64,000 nt of DNA from Nostoc sp. TCL240-02 (GTDB lineage Bacteria; Cyanobacteriota; Cyanobacteriia; Cyanobacteriales; Nostocaceae): assembly GCF_013343235.1 (NCBI RefSeq), contig NZ_CP040094.1, positions 4,712,501-4,776,500 on the forward strand, written 5' to 3'. The notes under the pieces are model-generated. The model was not told the origin of the DNA and searched no databases. It saw only the letters and a program-made list of their open reading frames with translations. The position numbers and the translations under genes were made by a program. Every line of letters starts with the position of its first letter. The stretch's first letter is position 1. Shown piece after piece: positions 6,915-16,680 of this stretch.

Positions 6915-9740
6915 ATGAAATACTGGATCAGGAAATTAGCAATCTTTATAGTATTACTGTATAACTTGTTCATCTGTAGTGATTATGCAGGAGCAAATCA
7001 ACTTTCAAATATTGATGTACAGCAAGTAAATGCACTTCCAGTAGTTGAAAATTTAGCAAATACTGACAACGATATTACTAAGAGTAGAAAGGGAAATTTT
7101 TGCCGATTTAATAAGGTTGTCAAAGGGATAAATAAAGTAGAGGGACTCTTCACACTTTATTGCACTGATAATTCTGGAAAAATTTACTTAGAAATTAAAC
7201 CAGAACAGCTAAATAAAAACTACCTAGCTATAGTGACATTAGAATCGGGCGTTGGGGAAAGTGGAATTTATAGTGGATTACCTCTTTCTGATTTTATCTT
7301 TTGCTTCCAACGAGTAAACAATAGATTGCACTTTGTGGTGCGGAATATAAAATTTCGTGCAGAAAGTAGTCCAGAACAGCGATCGCTTGCTCGTTCGTTT
7401 AGCGACTCTGTTCTTTATTCACTCGAAATAGCCAATATCGATCCACAGAATGAAAATATTCTGATCAACTTGAATGAACTGCTAATGCAGGATTTACCTG
7501 GATTAACTACCATTTTGAAATACTCTTTGCAGGCTGATTACCGCTTGGATGCACACAAGTCATATTTTGGTGATGTTAACAGCTTCTCAGAAAATATAGA
7601 GATTGATTCTATTTACGGTTTTTCATCATTAGAAGGAGCAAATTTAGTTACCGTACCTGATAGTAGGGCGCTCACTCTCAAGGTACACTATAGTTTTTCT
7701 CAACTTAGAGAAACCAATGATTATATTCCCAGACTTGCTGATGATAGAGTGGGATATTTTATTACTGCTTTTCAAGATTTATCTAATAAGAATCCTCATG
7801 AATCATTTGTACGTTACATCAATCGTTGGCATCTAGAGCGATCCGATCCGAATGCTCTCTTATCTCCACCTAAAAAGCCAATTGTGTATTGGATTGAAAA
7901 TGCTGTGCCACTAGAGTACCGCGATGCGATTCGTGAAGGCGTTTTGATGTGGAACAAAGCATTTGAAAAAGCTGGATTTCAAAATGCTATTGAAGTACAG
8001 CAAATGCCAGATGATGCTGATTGGCAACCCGCAGATGTACATTACAATACTATTCGCTGGTTCAACTCTTTGGATGCAGGTTTTGCTAAAGGCCCAATGC
8101 GCGTCAACCCATTCACGGGGGAAATATTGGATGCAGACATTATGGTAGATGCCAATATGGTGCTATCAATTCAGCAAGAATATCACGCATTGATGGAAGT
8201 AAATCCATCTTTAGTGGGCAAAAACCCATGTCTTGCCCTTTGGGGAAGCCAAAAGCCAGGAGTTAATAATTCTCTTCTAGCGGACTCTGAGTTCTGCTAT
8301 GGTATGGAGGCTTCAAATCAAGCTGCGATGGGAGCGCTGGCGTTGTCAATTTTGCCAAATACTACAGCCAGTAGTGAAACGATGAAGAAGTATGTGCATC
8401 AATATTTGCGTTCTCTCATTGCTCACGAAGTCGGGCATACTCTCGGTTTGCGCCACAACTTTCATGGCAGCACAATGTTAGCACCTGAAGAATTAAATAA
8501 TACTGAAATCACTCACACTAAAGGCTTAGTGGGTTCGGTAATGGACTATCTACCGGTGAATATAGCACCGCAGGGAGTACAGCAAGGTGACTATTTTCCA
8601 GGAGTTGTTGGGCCTTATGACGAATGGGCAATTGAGTATGGTTATAAAACAAGCCCATCAGCAGCGCTTGAGGGGATAATTCCAGAATCAGAAAAAAGTT
8701 TTTTAGAGCAGATTGCACTAGCGTCGCCTCAACCAGAATTGTCTTATGCAACTGATGAGGATATCTGGGACATTAATCCTTTGGCGAATGTTTGGGATAT
8801 GAGTAGTGATGTACTACTTTATTCGCAGTGGCAAATGGATAATGCCCGTGTTATGTGGCAGCGCCTTGATAAGGGTTATCTATCAAAAGGAGAAAGCTAT
8901 AGTAACCTGCGCGTCTCATTCAATAGAGTGCTTAAATATTATTTTCGGAACGCCACCTTGCTTTCCAAATATATTGGCGGACAATCGTTTTTGCGTCTCC
9001 ATACTAATGATAATGCTTCTTGGACATTTGTACCTGTTTCACTTTTAAAACAACGCCAGGCATTGACAAAATTGCAAGAATATGTTTTTTCTGAGAATGC
9101 TTTCAGTTTTTCACCAGAATTGCTCAATAAACTAGCACCGTCACGCTGGGAACATTGGGGTAATTCTGTACCTAACAACCGCCTTGATTATCCAATTCAC
9201 GAAAATATTTTGAAGTTTCAAAGTGCGGTGCTGCGATCGCTATTAGACAGCGATCGCCTCAATCGTTTACAAGATATAGAATTAAAAACTCTGCCTGGGG
9301 AAGCACTTTCTATCCCGGAACTGTTCGATACCCTGCAAACAGGTATCTGGGCAGAAGTTTTAACCCCAGGAGAACCAAAGCCAATTTCTAGCATCCGTCG
9401 TTCATTGCAACGGGAATATCTGAATATTTTGCTAGAAATGATGTTGGGTACTACCGATACACCTGAAGATGGCCGGACATTGGCTTGGTATGAATTGCGC
9501 CAACTGCAAAAAGCTATTGATGTCAGACTCAAACAACTTAGCGAGCAACGCTTTGGCGGGGTTCCCTCCCTTGAAGCGACTGGCGTTAGCACAGCGTTAG
9601 CGACATTCGTCTTAGCGTATCCGCAAGAGAAGCAGCATCACCTGGAGAGTGAAAGCCTTGATATTTACACCCTAGCCCATTTAGAAGCTTCTGGCGATCG
9701 CATCACCAAAGCATTAAATGCACATTTACTCTCTAAGTAG
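6915..9740 (+). CDS. Secreted zinc-dependent metalloprotease (DUF5117/DUF4953 type)
   Basis: A 941-residue protein with a classic signal peptide (KLAIFIVLLYNLFICSDYAGA, residues 6-27), so it is exported. The zinc site is HEVGHTLGLRHNF at residues 504-516: His504, Glu505 (catalytic) and His508 of HExxH, with His514 as third ligand in the extended HExxHxxGxxH pattern of metzincin-like enzymes. A Met-containing segment (GSVMDYLPVNIAP), about 35 residues further on, fits a Met-turn. Length and architecture agree with the bacterial zinc-dependent metalloprotease family that carries DUF5117 and DUF4953, whose substrates are largely unknown. AAAGG precedes the ATG closely. The gene is monocistronic and is followed by a heptamer repeat array. 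Confidence 0.85.
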   Translation: MKYWIRKLAIFIVLLYNLFICSDYAGANQLSNIDVQQVNALPVVENLANTDNDITKSRKGNFCRFNKVVKGINKVEGLFTLYCTDNSGKIYLEIKPEQLNKNYLAIVTLESGVGESGIYSGLPLSDFIFCFQRVNNRLHFVVRNIKFRAESSPEQRSLARSFSDSVLYSLEIANIDPQNENILINLNELLMQDLPGLTTILKYSLQADYRLDAHKSYFGDVNSFSENIEIDSIYGFSSLEGANLVTVPDSRALTLKVHYSFSQLRETNDYIPRLADDRVGYFITAFQDLSNKNPHESFVRYINRWHLERSDPNALLSPPKKPIVYWIENAVPLEYRDAIREGVLMWNKAFEKAGFQNAIEVQQMPDDADWQPADVHYNTIRWFNSLDAGFAKGPMRVNPFTGEILDADIMVDANMVLSIQQEYHALMEVNPSLVGKNPCLALWGSQKPGVNNSLLADSEFCYGMEASNQAAMGALALSILPNTTASSETMKKYVHQYLRSLIAHEVGHTLGLRHNFHGSTMLAPEELNNTEITHTKGLVGSVMDYLPVNIAPQGVQQGDYFPGVVGPYDEWAIEYGYKTSPSAALEGIIPESEKSFLEQIALASPQPELSYATDEDIWDINPLANVWDMSSDVLLYSQWQMDNARVMWQRLDKGYLSKGESYSNLRVSFNRVLKYYFRNATLLSKYIGGQSFLRLHTNDNASWTFVPVSLLKQRQALTKLQEYVFSENAFSFSPELLNKLAPSRWEHWGNSVPNNRLDYPIHENILKFQSAVLRSLLDSDRLNRLQDIELKTLPGEALSIPELFDTLQTGIWAEVLTPGEPKPISSIRRSLQREYLNILLEMMLGTTDTPEDGRTLAWYELRQLQKAIDVRLKQLSEQRFGGVPSLEATGVSTALATFVLAYPQEKQHHLESESLDIYTLAHLEASGDRITKALNAHLLSK

Positions 9741-9754
9741 TCATTTGTCATTTG

Positions 9755-9852
9755 TCTCCCTCATCCCCCTCATCCCCCTCATCTTCCCCAATCCCCAGTC
9801 CCCAGTCCCCAGTCCCAGTCCCAATCCCCAGTCCCCAATCCCCAGTCCCCAG
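9755..9852. repeat. Short tandem repeat array (CCCCTCAT / CCCCAGT units)
   Basis: Tandem copies of CCCCTCAT-like units pass into six to eight copies of CCCCAGT and CCCCAAT. This is the short tandemly repeated repetitive (STRR) type of array found between genes of filamentous cyanobacteria. It fills the gap between the metalloprotease and the convergent hydrolase. Confidence 0.85.
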
Positions 9853-10740
9853 TTACCGAAGATATCGTTGCAATAGACCAATGACAACTTCTGGTATTTC
9901 TAAATGAGGTAATATTCCTGCATCTGCGATCGCATAAAAATCTTGAATTGCCCTTGGATTTAAATTTGCCAAGCGTTGTCCTAGTTTGATATTAGTAAAT
10001 TGTGCCTTCTCTCCCCAAAACATCACAGTGGGAATTGTCAGTTGCTGAATATATAAACTCAGATCAAAGTAAAGATCGCCCCGCAAAAATGCTAAAGCAG
10101 AAAATTTGGCATTAGGTTGTTGTGCAGAGGTTAAATAAGCATCCACTATTTCTTGAGATACTCGTTCTGACTTAGCAAACAAAAAACTTTGTAAAAAATT
10201 TCGGACTGCAATTTCATTTTCAGCACCAAGCATATAAATAAAATTGTCCAACAGAGGCGTATTGATTACCGAAAGCGGAAGTCTGCGTCCAGCACCCTGC
10301 CCAAAATCATCAAATCCAGATGGGGAAACCAAAAACAGTGCTTTGAATAGATTGGGTTGAACAATAGCTAGGCGGATAGCAAAAGCGGCTGTTAGAGAAG
10401 AGGCTACCACCGTCACAGGCTGGCGACAAGTTTCGATGATAAACTCTGCGATCGTGCTGAGATAATCCCTAATTTTATAATCCCGGACTGGATGAGCCGA
10501 TTCTCCCCAGCCGATTAGATCGGGAGCTAAAATGTGGTAATTAGAAGCAAAAGCCGGGTAAACTTTAGACCATTCATACGCAGATGCCCCACCACCAAAG
10601 TTATGGAGAAACAGTAGTGGAGGTAAATTTTCAGTATCAGCGAACGCCCAAGGTGTATTAGTTTGGGTATAGTAAACCATTGCCCCCAAGGATGTATGGA
10701 TAAGTTTATGTCCAAAGCCAGGAGGTTGAAACTGAAGCAT
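9853..10740 (-). CDS. Alpha/beta hydrolase
   Basis: A 295-residue soluble alpha/beta hydrolase fold protein. The oxyanion-hole loop is LFLHNFGGGASAYEW, followed by the conserved APDLIGWGES strand-turn. The nucleophile elbow reads VVASSLTAAF, with Ser-x-Ser-Leu instead of the common GxSxG. The catalytic His is probably in GILPHLEIP near the C-terminus, and the acid in FWGEKAQF, where Glu or a nearby residue takes the usual Asp position. Cyanobacterial and plastid relatives with this elbow are general hydrolases of unknown substrate. The gene has its own promoter and no obvious operon partner; the HugZ-like gene is about 160 bases upstream on the same strand. Confidence 0.8.
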   Translation of the reverse strand: MLQFQPPGFGHKLIHTSLGAMVYYTQTNTPWAFADTENLPPLLFLHNFGGGASAYEWSKVYPAFASNYHILAPDLIGWGESAHPVRDYKIRDYLSTIAEFIIETCRQPVTVVASSLTAAFAIRLAIVQPNLFKALFLVSPSGFDDFGQGAGRRLPLSVINTPLLDNFIYMLGAENEIAVRNFLQSFLFAKSERVSQEIVDAYLTSAQQPNAKFSALAFLRGDLYFDLSLYIQQLTIPTVMFWGEKAQFTNIKLGQRLANLNPRAIQDFYAIADAGILPHLEIPEVVIGLLQRYLR

Positions 10741-10899
10741 AAAATTAAAAAGTATAGTTTAATGGCACTTTACCCGAAGGCAAAATTAAGAGGTATAAAT
10801 TCAAACTTACCGATAAATATCAGAGTAAGTAAAATTTTTCTGTCCTAAGCTATTTCATATTTAATTTGTATACAGTCAAACTAATTCATAATTCATTTT

Positions 10900-11403
10900 T
10901 TACTTTTGATTACTATCTCCTGTGATCTGAACAAGTTGATGGAGGTTATCGCCACTAATATGATAAGCTGCCCCAAAACCAACTACAAAACGCCCTTCAC
11001 TAGGAATTAGCTGAAAAATCCGAAAGTCAGACAAGCCGCGTAAAACTTCGATAATTTCACCAAATCGCCCTTGAAATTGCTCAACAATTTGATTCCACTT
11101 GTCAGTTTCACGCTCTATCAAAGTTGCCGTACAATCAAAACTTAAACGACGACGGGCAAAAATTAGATTACTCTTGGCTTCATCCTCGATAAATAAGACA
11201 CTTACATGAGAATTAGTATAGATATTTTTGGTATGAGTTGAAAGACCACTGACATAAATGTAGATGTTTTTAGAATTATCCATTACAAAAGGAGCATAAC
11301 TAGCATTTGGTATTGCTTGGGCGTTCACGGTGCTAATGATTACACTCTCAAATTCTTCAGTAAACTTTTCATACTCAGCTTGAATCTTTTCAAGTTGACT
11401 CAT
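10900..11403 (-). CDS. HugZ-like / pyridoxamine 5'-phosphate oxidase-fold protein
   Basis: A 167-residue protein of the split-barrel FMN-binding fold. The N-terminal half (VIISTVNAQAIPNASYAPFV) is the typical first barrel strands. The C-terminal motif RFVVGFGAAYHISGDNL resembles the GR-x-V-x-G-F-G-x-A motif of HugZ-type proteins, which bind or degrade heme and serve iron acquisition in several bacteria. Length agrees with the short form that lacks the extra C-terminal domain. A role in heme or iron use is inferred from the family; I see no Fur box that I can support. It sits upstream of the alpha/beta hydrolase on the same strand. Confidence 0.75.
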   Translation of the reverse strand: MSQLEKIQAEYEKFTEEFESVIISTVNAQAIPNASYAPFVMDNSKNIYIYVSGLSTHTKNIYTNSHVSVLFIEDEAKSNLIFARRRLSFDCTATLIERETDKWNQIVEQFQGRFGEIIEVLRGLSDFRIFQLIPSEGRFVVGFGAAYHISGDNLHQLVQITGDSNQK

Positions 11404-11518
11404 AAGTAAATTACCGTTTAATTAGTAGCAATTAGTTATTGTAACGTTATTGAGCGATGTCTAGGATGGGCTACTGTCTGGAGTTCGAGTGAATCCCCAT
11501 TCCTTAGATGTTTAATAA

Positions 11519-11630
11519 GTAGGATTGCAATACTGCTCGGTTAAAGGGAAAAAGAGTGGAAGACTTGAGATATAAGGTTTTTCCCCTTTAACCCAAAACC
11601 CGACAAGTATTGAGTAGGATTGCTATATTG
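11519..11630. repeat. Inverted-repeat element with flanking direct repeats
   Basis: CGGTTAAAGGGAAAAA pairs with TTTTTCCCCTTTAACCC about 50 bases away. The hairpin is bounded by near-identical AGTAGGATTGCAATA and AGTAGGATTGCTATA segments. TAGGATTGCTATA also occurs near 43770. This is a dispersed element of the kind common in Nostoc intergenic DNA. Confidence 0.6.
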
Positions 11631-11853
11631 CCAACACTGTTAACGCAGACCAAGTAAGTGGTAACATCCAGAACAAGTATGCTGAAGAACGCTCAACGAT
11701 CAAAAGGCTTGATTTGACATGATTTTCCGTGATAACCTACGTTCATCTCTTGAAAATACGGTTTACCCATAGTTTTATAGTAGTTTTAATAGCATACTGT
11801 ATTTTTAATTTGAGTTAGCACAAGTAATTCTAAAACTGTCTTAAGAAAAACTC

Positions 11854-12819
11854 ATGGTCATTACACAAAGGCGTAAACTTGGACGTTCAGAACTAGAAGT
11901 ATCACCAATATCTTTTGGTGGTAACGTATTTGGCTGGACTATTGATGAAAATAGTTCATTTGAGATTTTAGATAGTTTCATAGAGGCTGGAGGTAATTTT
12001 ATTGACACAGCTGATGTCTATTCCAAGTGGGTTCCAGGAAATCAAGGTGGAGAGTCTGAGACAATTTTAGGAAAATGGCTCAAGCAGCGCGGTCATCGTG
12101 ACCAAGTGGTGATTGCAACTAAGGTTGGTAACGATATGGGTGTTAGAGGCCAAGGGCTTTCTCGTAAACACATTCAACAAGCTGTGGAAGACTCGTTGCA
12201 GAGGTTACAAACCGATTATATCGATCTATATCAATCGCATATCGACGATGAAAACACTCCACTTGAAGAAACTCTTGAAACCTACGCAGAATTGATTCGT
12301 CAGGGAAAAGTACGTGTGATTGGTGCTTCAAACTATAGTGCGGAGCGTTTGGGGCAGGCATTAGAAATTAGCCGTCAGCATGGCTATCCTCGCTACGAAA
12401 GCCTTCAGCCCCGTTATAACTTGTATGACCGAGATGGTTATGAACAGGATTTACAACAAATTTGCCAAGAACAGGAAATTGGCGTAATTAACTATTCCTC
12501 TCTGTGCAGTGGTTTTCTCTCTGGTAAATATCGCTCAGAAAAAGATTTATCTATTAGTCTCCGTGGTAATTCTGTAAAAAGATATTTAAACCCTCGTGGC
12601 TTGCGAATTCTAGAGGCAATTGATCGGGTGGCAACGACTTATAATTCTACTCCCACCCAAGTTTCTCTGGCGTGGCTCATTGCCAATCCCAGCATTACTG
12701 CTCCTATTGTTAGTGCAACAAAGGTTAAGCAACTCAACGATATCATCAAAGCTGTCAATATAAAGCTCGACCAAGATGCTATTGACCTTCTCAATCAAGC
12801 CAGTTCCTCAAACGCCTAG
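11854..12819 (+). CDS. Aldo/keto reductase
   Basis: A 321-residue NADPH-dependent oxidoreductase with a TIM barrel. The catalytic tetrad is visible: Asp51 and Tyr56 in DTADVY, Lys90 in ATKVGN, and His129 in YQSHID. The C-terminal part carries the cofactor-binding strand (TAPIVSATKVKQL), with Ser/Thr/Lys contacts as in the family. The length is normal. It belongs to the group that includes general stress protein 69 and YajO-like enzymes, which reduce a range of aldehydes and ketones; the substrate cannot be read from sequence. A gap of about 450 bases upstream contains a dispersed repeat and room for a promoter. No operon partner. Confidence 0.9.
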   Translation: MVITQRRKLGRSELEVSPISFGGNVFGWTIDENSSFEILDSFIEAGGNFIDTADVYSKWVPGNQGGESETILGKWLKQRGHRDQVVIATKVGNDMGVRGQGLSRKHIQQAVEDSLQRLQTDYIDLYQSHIDDENTPLEETLETYAELIRQGKVRVIGASNYSAERLGQALEISRQHGYPRYESLQPRYNLYDRDGYEQDLQQICQEQEIGVINYSSLCSGFLSGKYRSEKDLSISLRGNSVKRYLNPRGLRILEAIDRVATTYNSTPTQVSLAWLIANPSITAPIVSATKVKQLNDIIKAVNIKLDQDAIDLLNQASSSNA

Positions 12820-13036
12820 TATGGCTACCCGAAAGTCAACACTCAACAGTTATTCCCCTAACCAAGAGCTTTCTTCTTTGATAAAAGGGCGTGTCGCATT
12901 TAGTACATTATTTGGTGCAGTTCTGTGTGGATATTAGTCATAAGAGCGATCGCTGGGCAAATCCTTCAAACAGAAAAAAATTATACGAAAACTTTCCGTA
13001 CAATAAATAGTTATGTCTGTGGTTTGATTTTATCCA

Positions 13037-14029
13037 ATGACGTGGTTTGAAACATTGACCGGTTTTCCTGAAGAGTCCCCACAACAGGTTTGGCAGAATA
13101 TCACTGTTGACGGTAAGGTATTGAAATCTCATGTGAATGGGAAAGTAATGGTTTGCGGTCAGTTGGAAACACCGTCTTTAGCCGAACTCAGAGAACGTGT
13201 CCATTCAAGTGGATATGAGGTTGGAAAAATATCGGTACGTGAAATAGTTGCCAACGTCCAGGATTTGCACATAAATAAATCGAATGCTGATTCGCTTTTT
13301 CAAGTAGCTTCCCAGTTCAATCTGCTTGAAATGGTATCTCCAAATGTAACGCCTGAGAGAGGTGTGGGGATTTATGAGAATGATCCTACTCAGGGGCCAG
13401 CTTGTGCGATCGCGGCTGGTGCAGGAACGATTTATCGAAACTACTTTGCAACCGTAAATGGGCAAACCGGACAATCAACAACAAACCAAATCGATTGTCT
13501 TGCAGATATGGGAGTAGCATTGGGAAATTCCAAAAGCCGTCTTTGGGAAATGAGAAACGGCTATGCTTTGGCATCACATAGCGGTTTGGTCGAGATTTCA
13601 AATCGACTTCGAGCAGCAAGCGAGAGTGAACTTGATGGATTGCGAGAGTTGTTACGAATCGGCATTCAATGGAGTACACAAGTAACGCTCAATGATTGCA
13701 AGCATACCGTCTCACAAGCCTATTGCTCTGCCTTGCCAGTTAGCTACTCACGTCATTCCTCAAATCTTTGGACGGAATTTGCACGCCTCGTTTTAGAAGC
13801 ATCCTATGAAGCAACTATTTGTACTGCAATCTTGAATTCGATCAGAAATGGAAACAACAGATTGTTTCTTACGCTTCTCGGTGGTGGAGCATTCGGCAAC
13901 GAAACCGATTGGATTATTGGAGGAATCCAACGTGCCTTGAACCTTTACAAGTATGCTGATCTTGATGTGGCGATCGTCAGCTATGGCTCGTCCAAGCAAT
14001 ATATCCAACAACTTGTAAACCAATACTAA
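13037..14029 (+). CDS. Macrodomain-like protein (possible ADP-ribose binding)
   Basis: A 330-residue soluble protein. The key segment is LTLLGGGAFGNETDWI at about residues 278-293: a glycine-rich loop after a hydrophobic strand, like the ADP-ribose phosphate-binding loop of macrodomains and PARG-type hydrolases (GxGxxGNxxxxI). An upstream stretch (NADSLFQVASQFNLLEMVSP, then TQGPACAIAAGAGTIYRNYF) recalls the first part of microbial PARG-like proteins, in which a polar loop holds the distal ribose. If correct, it binds or removes ADP-ribose or related nucleotides. The assignment is by motif and fold logic, not by a clear family hit. It is monocistronic. Confidence 0.5.
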   Translation: MTWFETLTGFPEESPQQVWQNITVDGKVLKSHVNGKVMVCGQLETPSLAELRERVHSSGYEVGKISVREIVANVQDLHINKSNADSLFQVASQFNLLEMVSPNVTPERGVGIYENDPTQGPACAIAAGAGTIYRNYFATVNGQTGQSTTNQIDCLADMGVALGNSKSRLWEMRNGYALASHSGLVEISNRLRAASESELDGLRELLRIGIQWSTQVTLNDCKHTVSQAYCSALPVSYSRHSSNLWTEFARLVLEASYEATICTAILNSIRNGNNRLFLTLLGGGAFGNETDWIIGGIQRALNLYKYADLDVAIVSYGSSKQYIQQLVNQY

Positions 14030-14665
14030 TATAAGTAATACATAGCTCGTAACCGTAATATAAAAACTCAGTGTAAGCGATGGGAACCTGGCTCAGATAA
14101 TTAGAATATGTATACAACGGCAGCTTGTGGTTAAAATAGCGACAATATCAGCAGCTACCTACTAAAACAGCTAATTTAGAGTTTGAGCTAGATGATCCGC
14201 ATTTTTAATGCAATTTTTGCGACTTCGCGCCAGATTTACCACCAACACACCACTCATAACTCCAATAGCCCACATCAGCAAGGCTTTCGGCAATCGCGGA
14301 TGTTGTCAATGGATGCGGTAGTAGTTGGGATTACCTTGAAACTGTAGGCATCCTTACCTTGTGCCAACCGTAGGCAAAGTGCTTCGACATGTAGATAAAA
14401 AGGGTATAACATAAGACCAGCCCTTTCAAAGTGAGTATAAATTATCGAAGTGAATTCCTCTCTAAACCTCTTTTCTATATTTTCTCTATTTTAGAAAATT
14501 TGATGCCTGCTCTCAGACTTTCTGCTGTGCCTCTGCGGTTAAATAAATAACTTATAAACCACTTTCGACACACACAATGTTCCGAGAAAAAGATTTTGCG
14601 AGTCATGTTGAAAAGGTTAGCTTGATCATTTGTTCCTATTTAATACTTGTGCTGGAGATTTGCCG
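14030..14665. other. Gene-free stretch with no defined element
   Basis: I find no intact gene. On the minus strand around 14200-14290 a short reading frame contains a hydrophobic segment (MWAIGVMSGVLVVNLA), which may be the relic of a membrane protein, but this is too short to claim. The downstream part presumably holds the promoter of the gene at 14666. Confidence 0.35.
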
Positions 14666-15517
14666 ATGAAAACTATATCTAGTCTCGATGCAGTAACTAA
14701 ACATTTAGAACAGCATGAAAACTCCAAACGGATTAAAAAATTAATATACTCTGCTTGTAAAAATATTTGGGAGAATGATGAAGAGACGCTAGATAGGTTT
14801 AAATTACAAGAATTAATTCAAGAATTATTTAGATTGAATCCTACTACCAACAACTTAAATTATAGTTTATCTGAAGTTGTCAAAACTCTTAACAAACAAA
14901 CTGAATACGCCATAATTGCTAATGTTATTTTTCATTACATGCAGAAGCTATATATAACGCCTGAAGAACCAACAGGAATATTATTAAATCAACCTCGCCA
15001 AGAGGAACAAACATTTTATAATTCTGAACCAATATCATTAAAATCTATAGATAAATCTCCAAGCAGTCAAATCAAATATCAATATAATCAGTTTGATTTA
15101 CGGCAAAATATTATGAAGTATACTAACCCACTTAGGGCTAAAATAATTCTATTTTCTGCACTTGACAAAAAATTTACTTTCACTGAAGAAGACTGGTTGA
15201 AACTGAAAACTCAAAAACTTGATGATTTATTGCTGAGATTATTTAATACCTGTCCAACTATTAGAGAGCTTGAATCTAAATTAAATAGTGCTGTTACATC
15301 TCTAGGGAAGCCGGATGAAAATATTCAAGCAGCTAGTGCAATTACACAATCTATGCGAGCTTTATATGGCGATATATCACCTAGTGCCAATGGATATAAA
15401 CCGTTTAATAATGATCTATCTCTAGAAACAAAAACACCAGTTAATCCTTATCAGAAAACTGGACTCAATGATGATGGTAATACCTGTCAATTTATAGCAC
15501 CCCCTACCAAAGAATAA
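14666..15517 (+). CDS. Hypothetical protein with two tandem copies of an unknown domain
   Basis: About 283 residues from the ATG at 14666, which has GGAGA about nine bases upstream; a TTG at 14630 is less likely. No known family. The protein contains the same domain twice. Residues about 20-95 and 160-240 align with matching landmarks: a K-x-I/L-I-x-S-A helix, then D/E-E with a later K-x-Q-x-L, then a LFxxxPT turn, an alternating Leu/Val helix, and M-x-x-LY at the end. It is helical and soluble, with no signal peptide. The pentapeptide-repeat gene follows after 67 bases on the same strand, so the two may be co-transcribed. Confidence 0.6.
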   Translation: MKTISSLDAVTKHLEQHENSKRIKKLIYSACKNIWENDEETLDRFKLQELIQELFRLNPTTNNLNYSLSEVVKTLNKQTEYAIIANVIFHYMQKLYITPEEPTGILLNQPRQEEQTFYNSEPISLKSIDKSPSSQIKYQYNQFDLRQNIMKYTNPLRAKIILFSALDKKFTFTEEDWLKLKTQKLDDLLLRLFNTCPTIRELESKLNSAVTSLGKPDENIQAASAITQSMRALYGDISPSANGYKPFNNDLSLETKTPVNPYQKTGLNDDGNTCQFIAPPTKE

Positions 15518-15584
15518 TGGTAACTTTTGATTATTGTTAATCCGAGAAAAACTTAAATATTTGTGGTAATTAATAGGAAAAAAT

Positions 15585-16577
15585 ATGGATGCCAATGAAC
15601 TCCTGAAGCGCTATGAGGATGGAGAAACAAAATTTATTGAGGCCAACTTAAATGGAATAAATTTATTTGGTGCAGACTTGATTGGTATAGCTTTGAATAA
15701 AGCAGATTTGGGTAATGCTATCCTAATTTTTAGCTATCTAAATCGGGGAATTCTGAATCACGCAAATCTAGTTTGTACAAAGCTAAGTGGTGCGAACCTA
15801 AATCAGGCAAGTTTAATCAGCGCCAACTTGCATGATGCTAATTTACATGGTGCAACTTTGCAGGGTGCTGATTTGCGTAATGCAAATTTAACCTTGGCAT
15901 ATATGCTAGATACTAACTTGATGAATGCCGATTTACGTGGTGCAGATTTGAGTGGTGCAAATTTAACTGGAGCGTGTCTGCGTGGGGCTAACCTGCGAGA
16001 AGAAAAGAGAATGTACTCTGCTAGTCTACGGGGTACTAATCTTCATAAGGCTGATCTGCGGGGTGCTGATTTAACTGGTGTAGACTTGTCTAAAGTTGAT
16101 TTGAGTGGTGCTAACTTGAGTGAGGCAACGCTACGTTATGCCGATTTGAGTGATGCCAATTTGAGTGAAGCGATTTTGCATAATACATCTCTGGCAGATA
16201 CTAACATCGGGGGTGCTAATTTGAAAGGTGCTAACCTGATGAACGCTAGATTAGAACGTTCAAACCTCATTGATGCCGAACTTACAGGTGTTAATTTGTA
16301 TGGTGCAATTATGGCAGATGCTAAACTGACTAGATGTCAGATGAGTGGAGTAAACCTGAGTTTTGCAAGGCTAAATAGAGTTGATTTAAGTAGGGCGAAC
16401 CTGCGTCATGCTAACCTCACAGAAACAGACTTGGTTGATGCCTATCTTGCCAGAACAGACTTGACTGGTGCTAATTTAAGTAAGGCAAATCTGATCAGAG
16501 CAGAAATGAGTAGTACAAACTTGACGGGTGCAAACTTGCGTGGTGCAGTTATGCCTGATGGAACAATTAATGATTAA
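15585..16577 (+). CDS. Pentapeptide repeat protein
   Basis: A 330-residue protein made almost wholly of A(D/N)LxG/x pentapeptide units from about residue 15 to the end, for example ANLNGINLFGADL, ADLRGADLSGANL and TGANLRGA. Such sequences fold into a right-handed quadrilateral beta helix. A small interruption near residue 140 (REEKRMYSASL) breaks the periodicity. No signal peptide or other domain. Pentapeptide proteins are abundant in Nostoc-type cyanobacteria and mostly of unknown role; some mimic DNA or bind partner proteins. AGGAAAAA before the ATG is a reasonable ribosome binding site. It may be co-transcribed with the duplicated-domain gene just upstream. Confidence 0.9.
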   Translation: MDANELLKRYEDGETKFIEANLNGINLFGADLIGIALNKADLGNAILIFSYLNRGILNHANLVCTKLSGANLNQASLISANLHDANLHGATLQGADLRNANLTLAYMLDTNLMNADLRGADLSGANLTGACLRGANLREEKRMYSASLRGTNLHKADLRGADLTGVDLSKVDLSGANLSEATLRYADLSDANLSEAILHNTSLADTNIGGANLKGANLMNARLERSNLIDAELTGVNLYGAIMADAKLTRCQMSGVNLSFARLNRVDLSRANLRHANLTETDLVDAYLARTDLTGANLSKANLIRAEMSSTNLTGANLRGAVMPDGTIND

Positions 16578-16680
16578 AAATATACATGGGCAATACCCAC
16601 TATTTGATCTCGAACAAGTCTGCCTAAGTTAGGATTTACACATAAAGATTCTCTGGCAAGATTGGCTGTAAAGTTTACTA

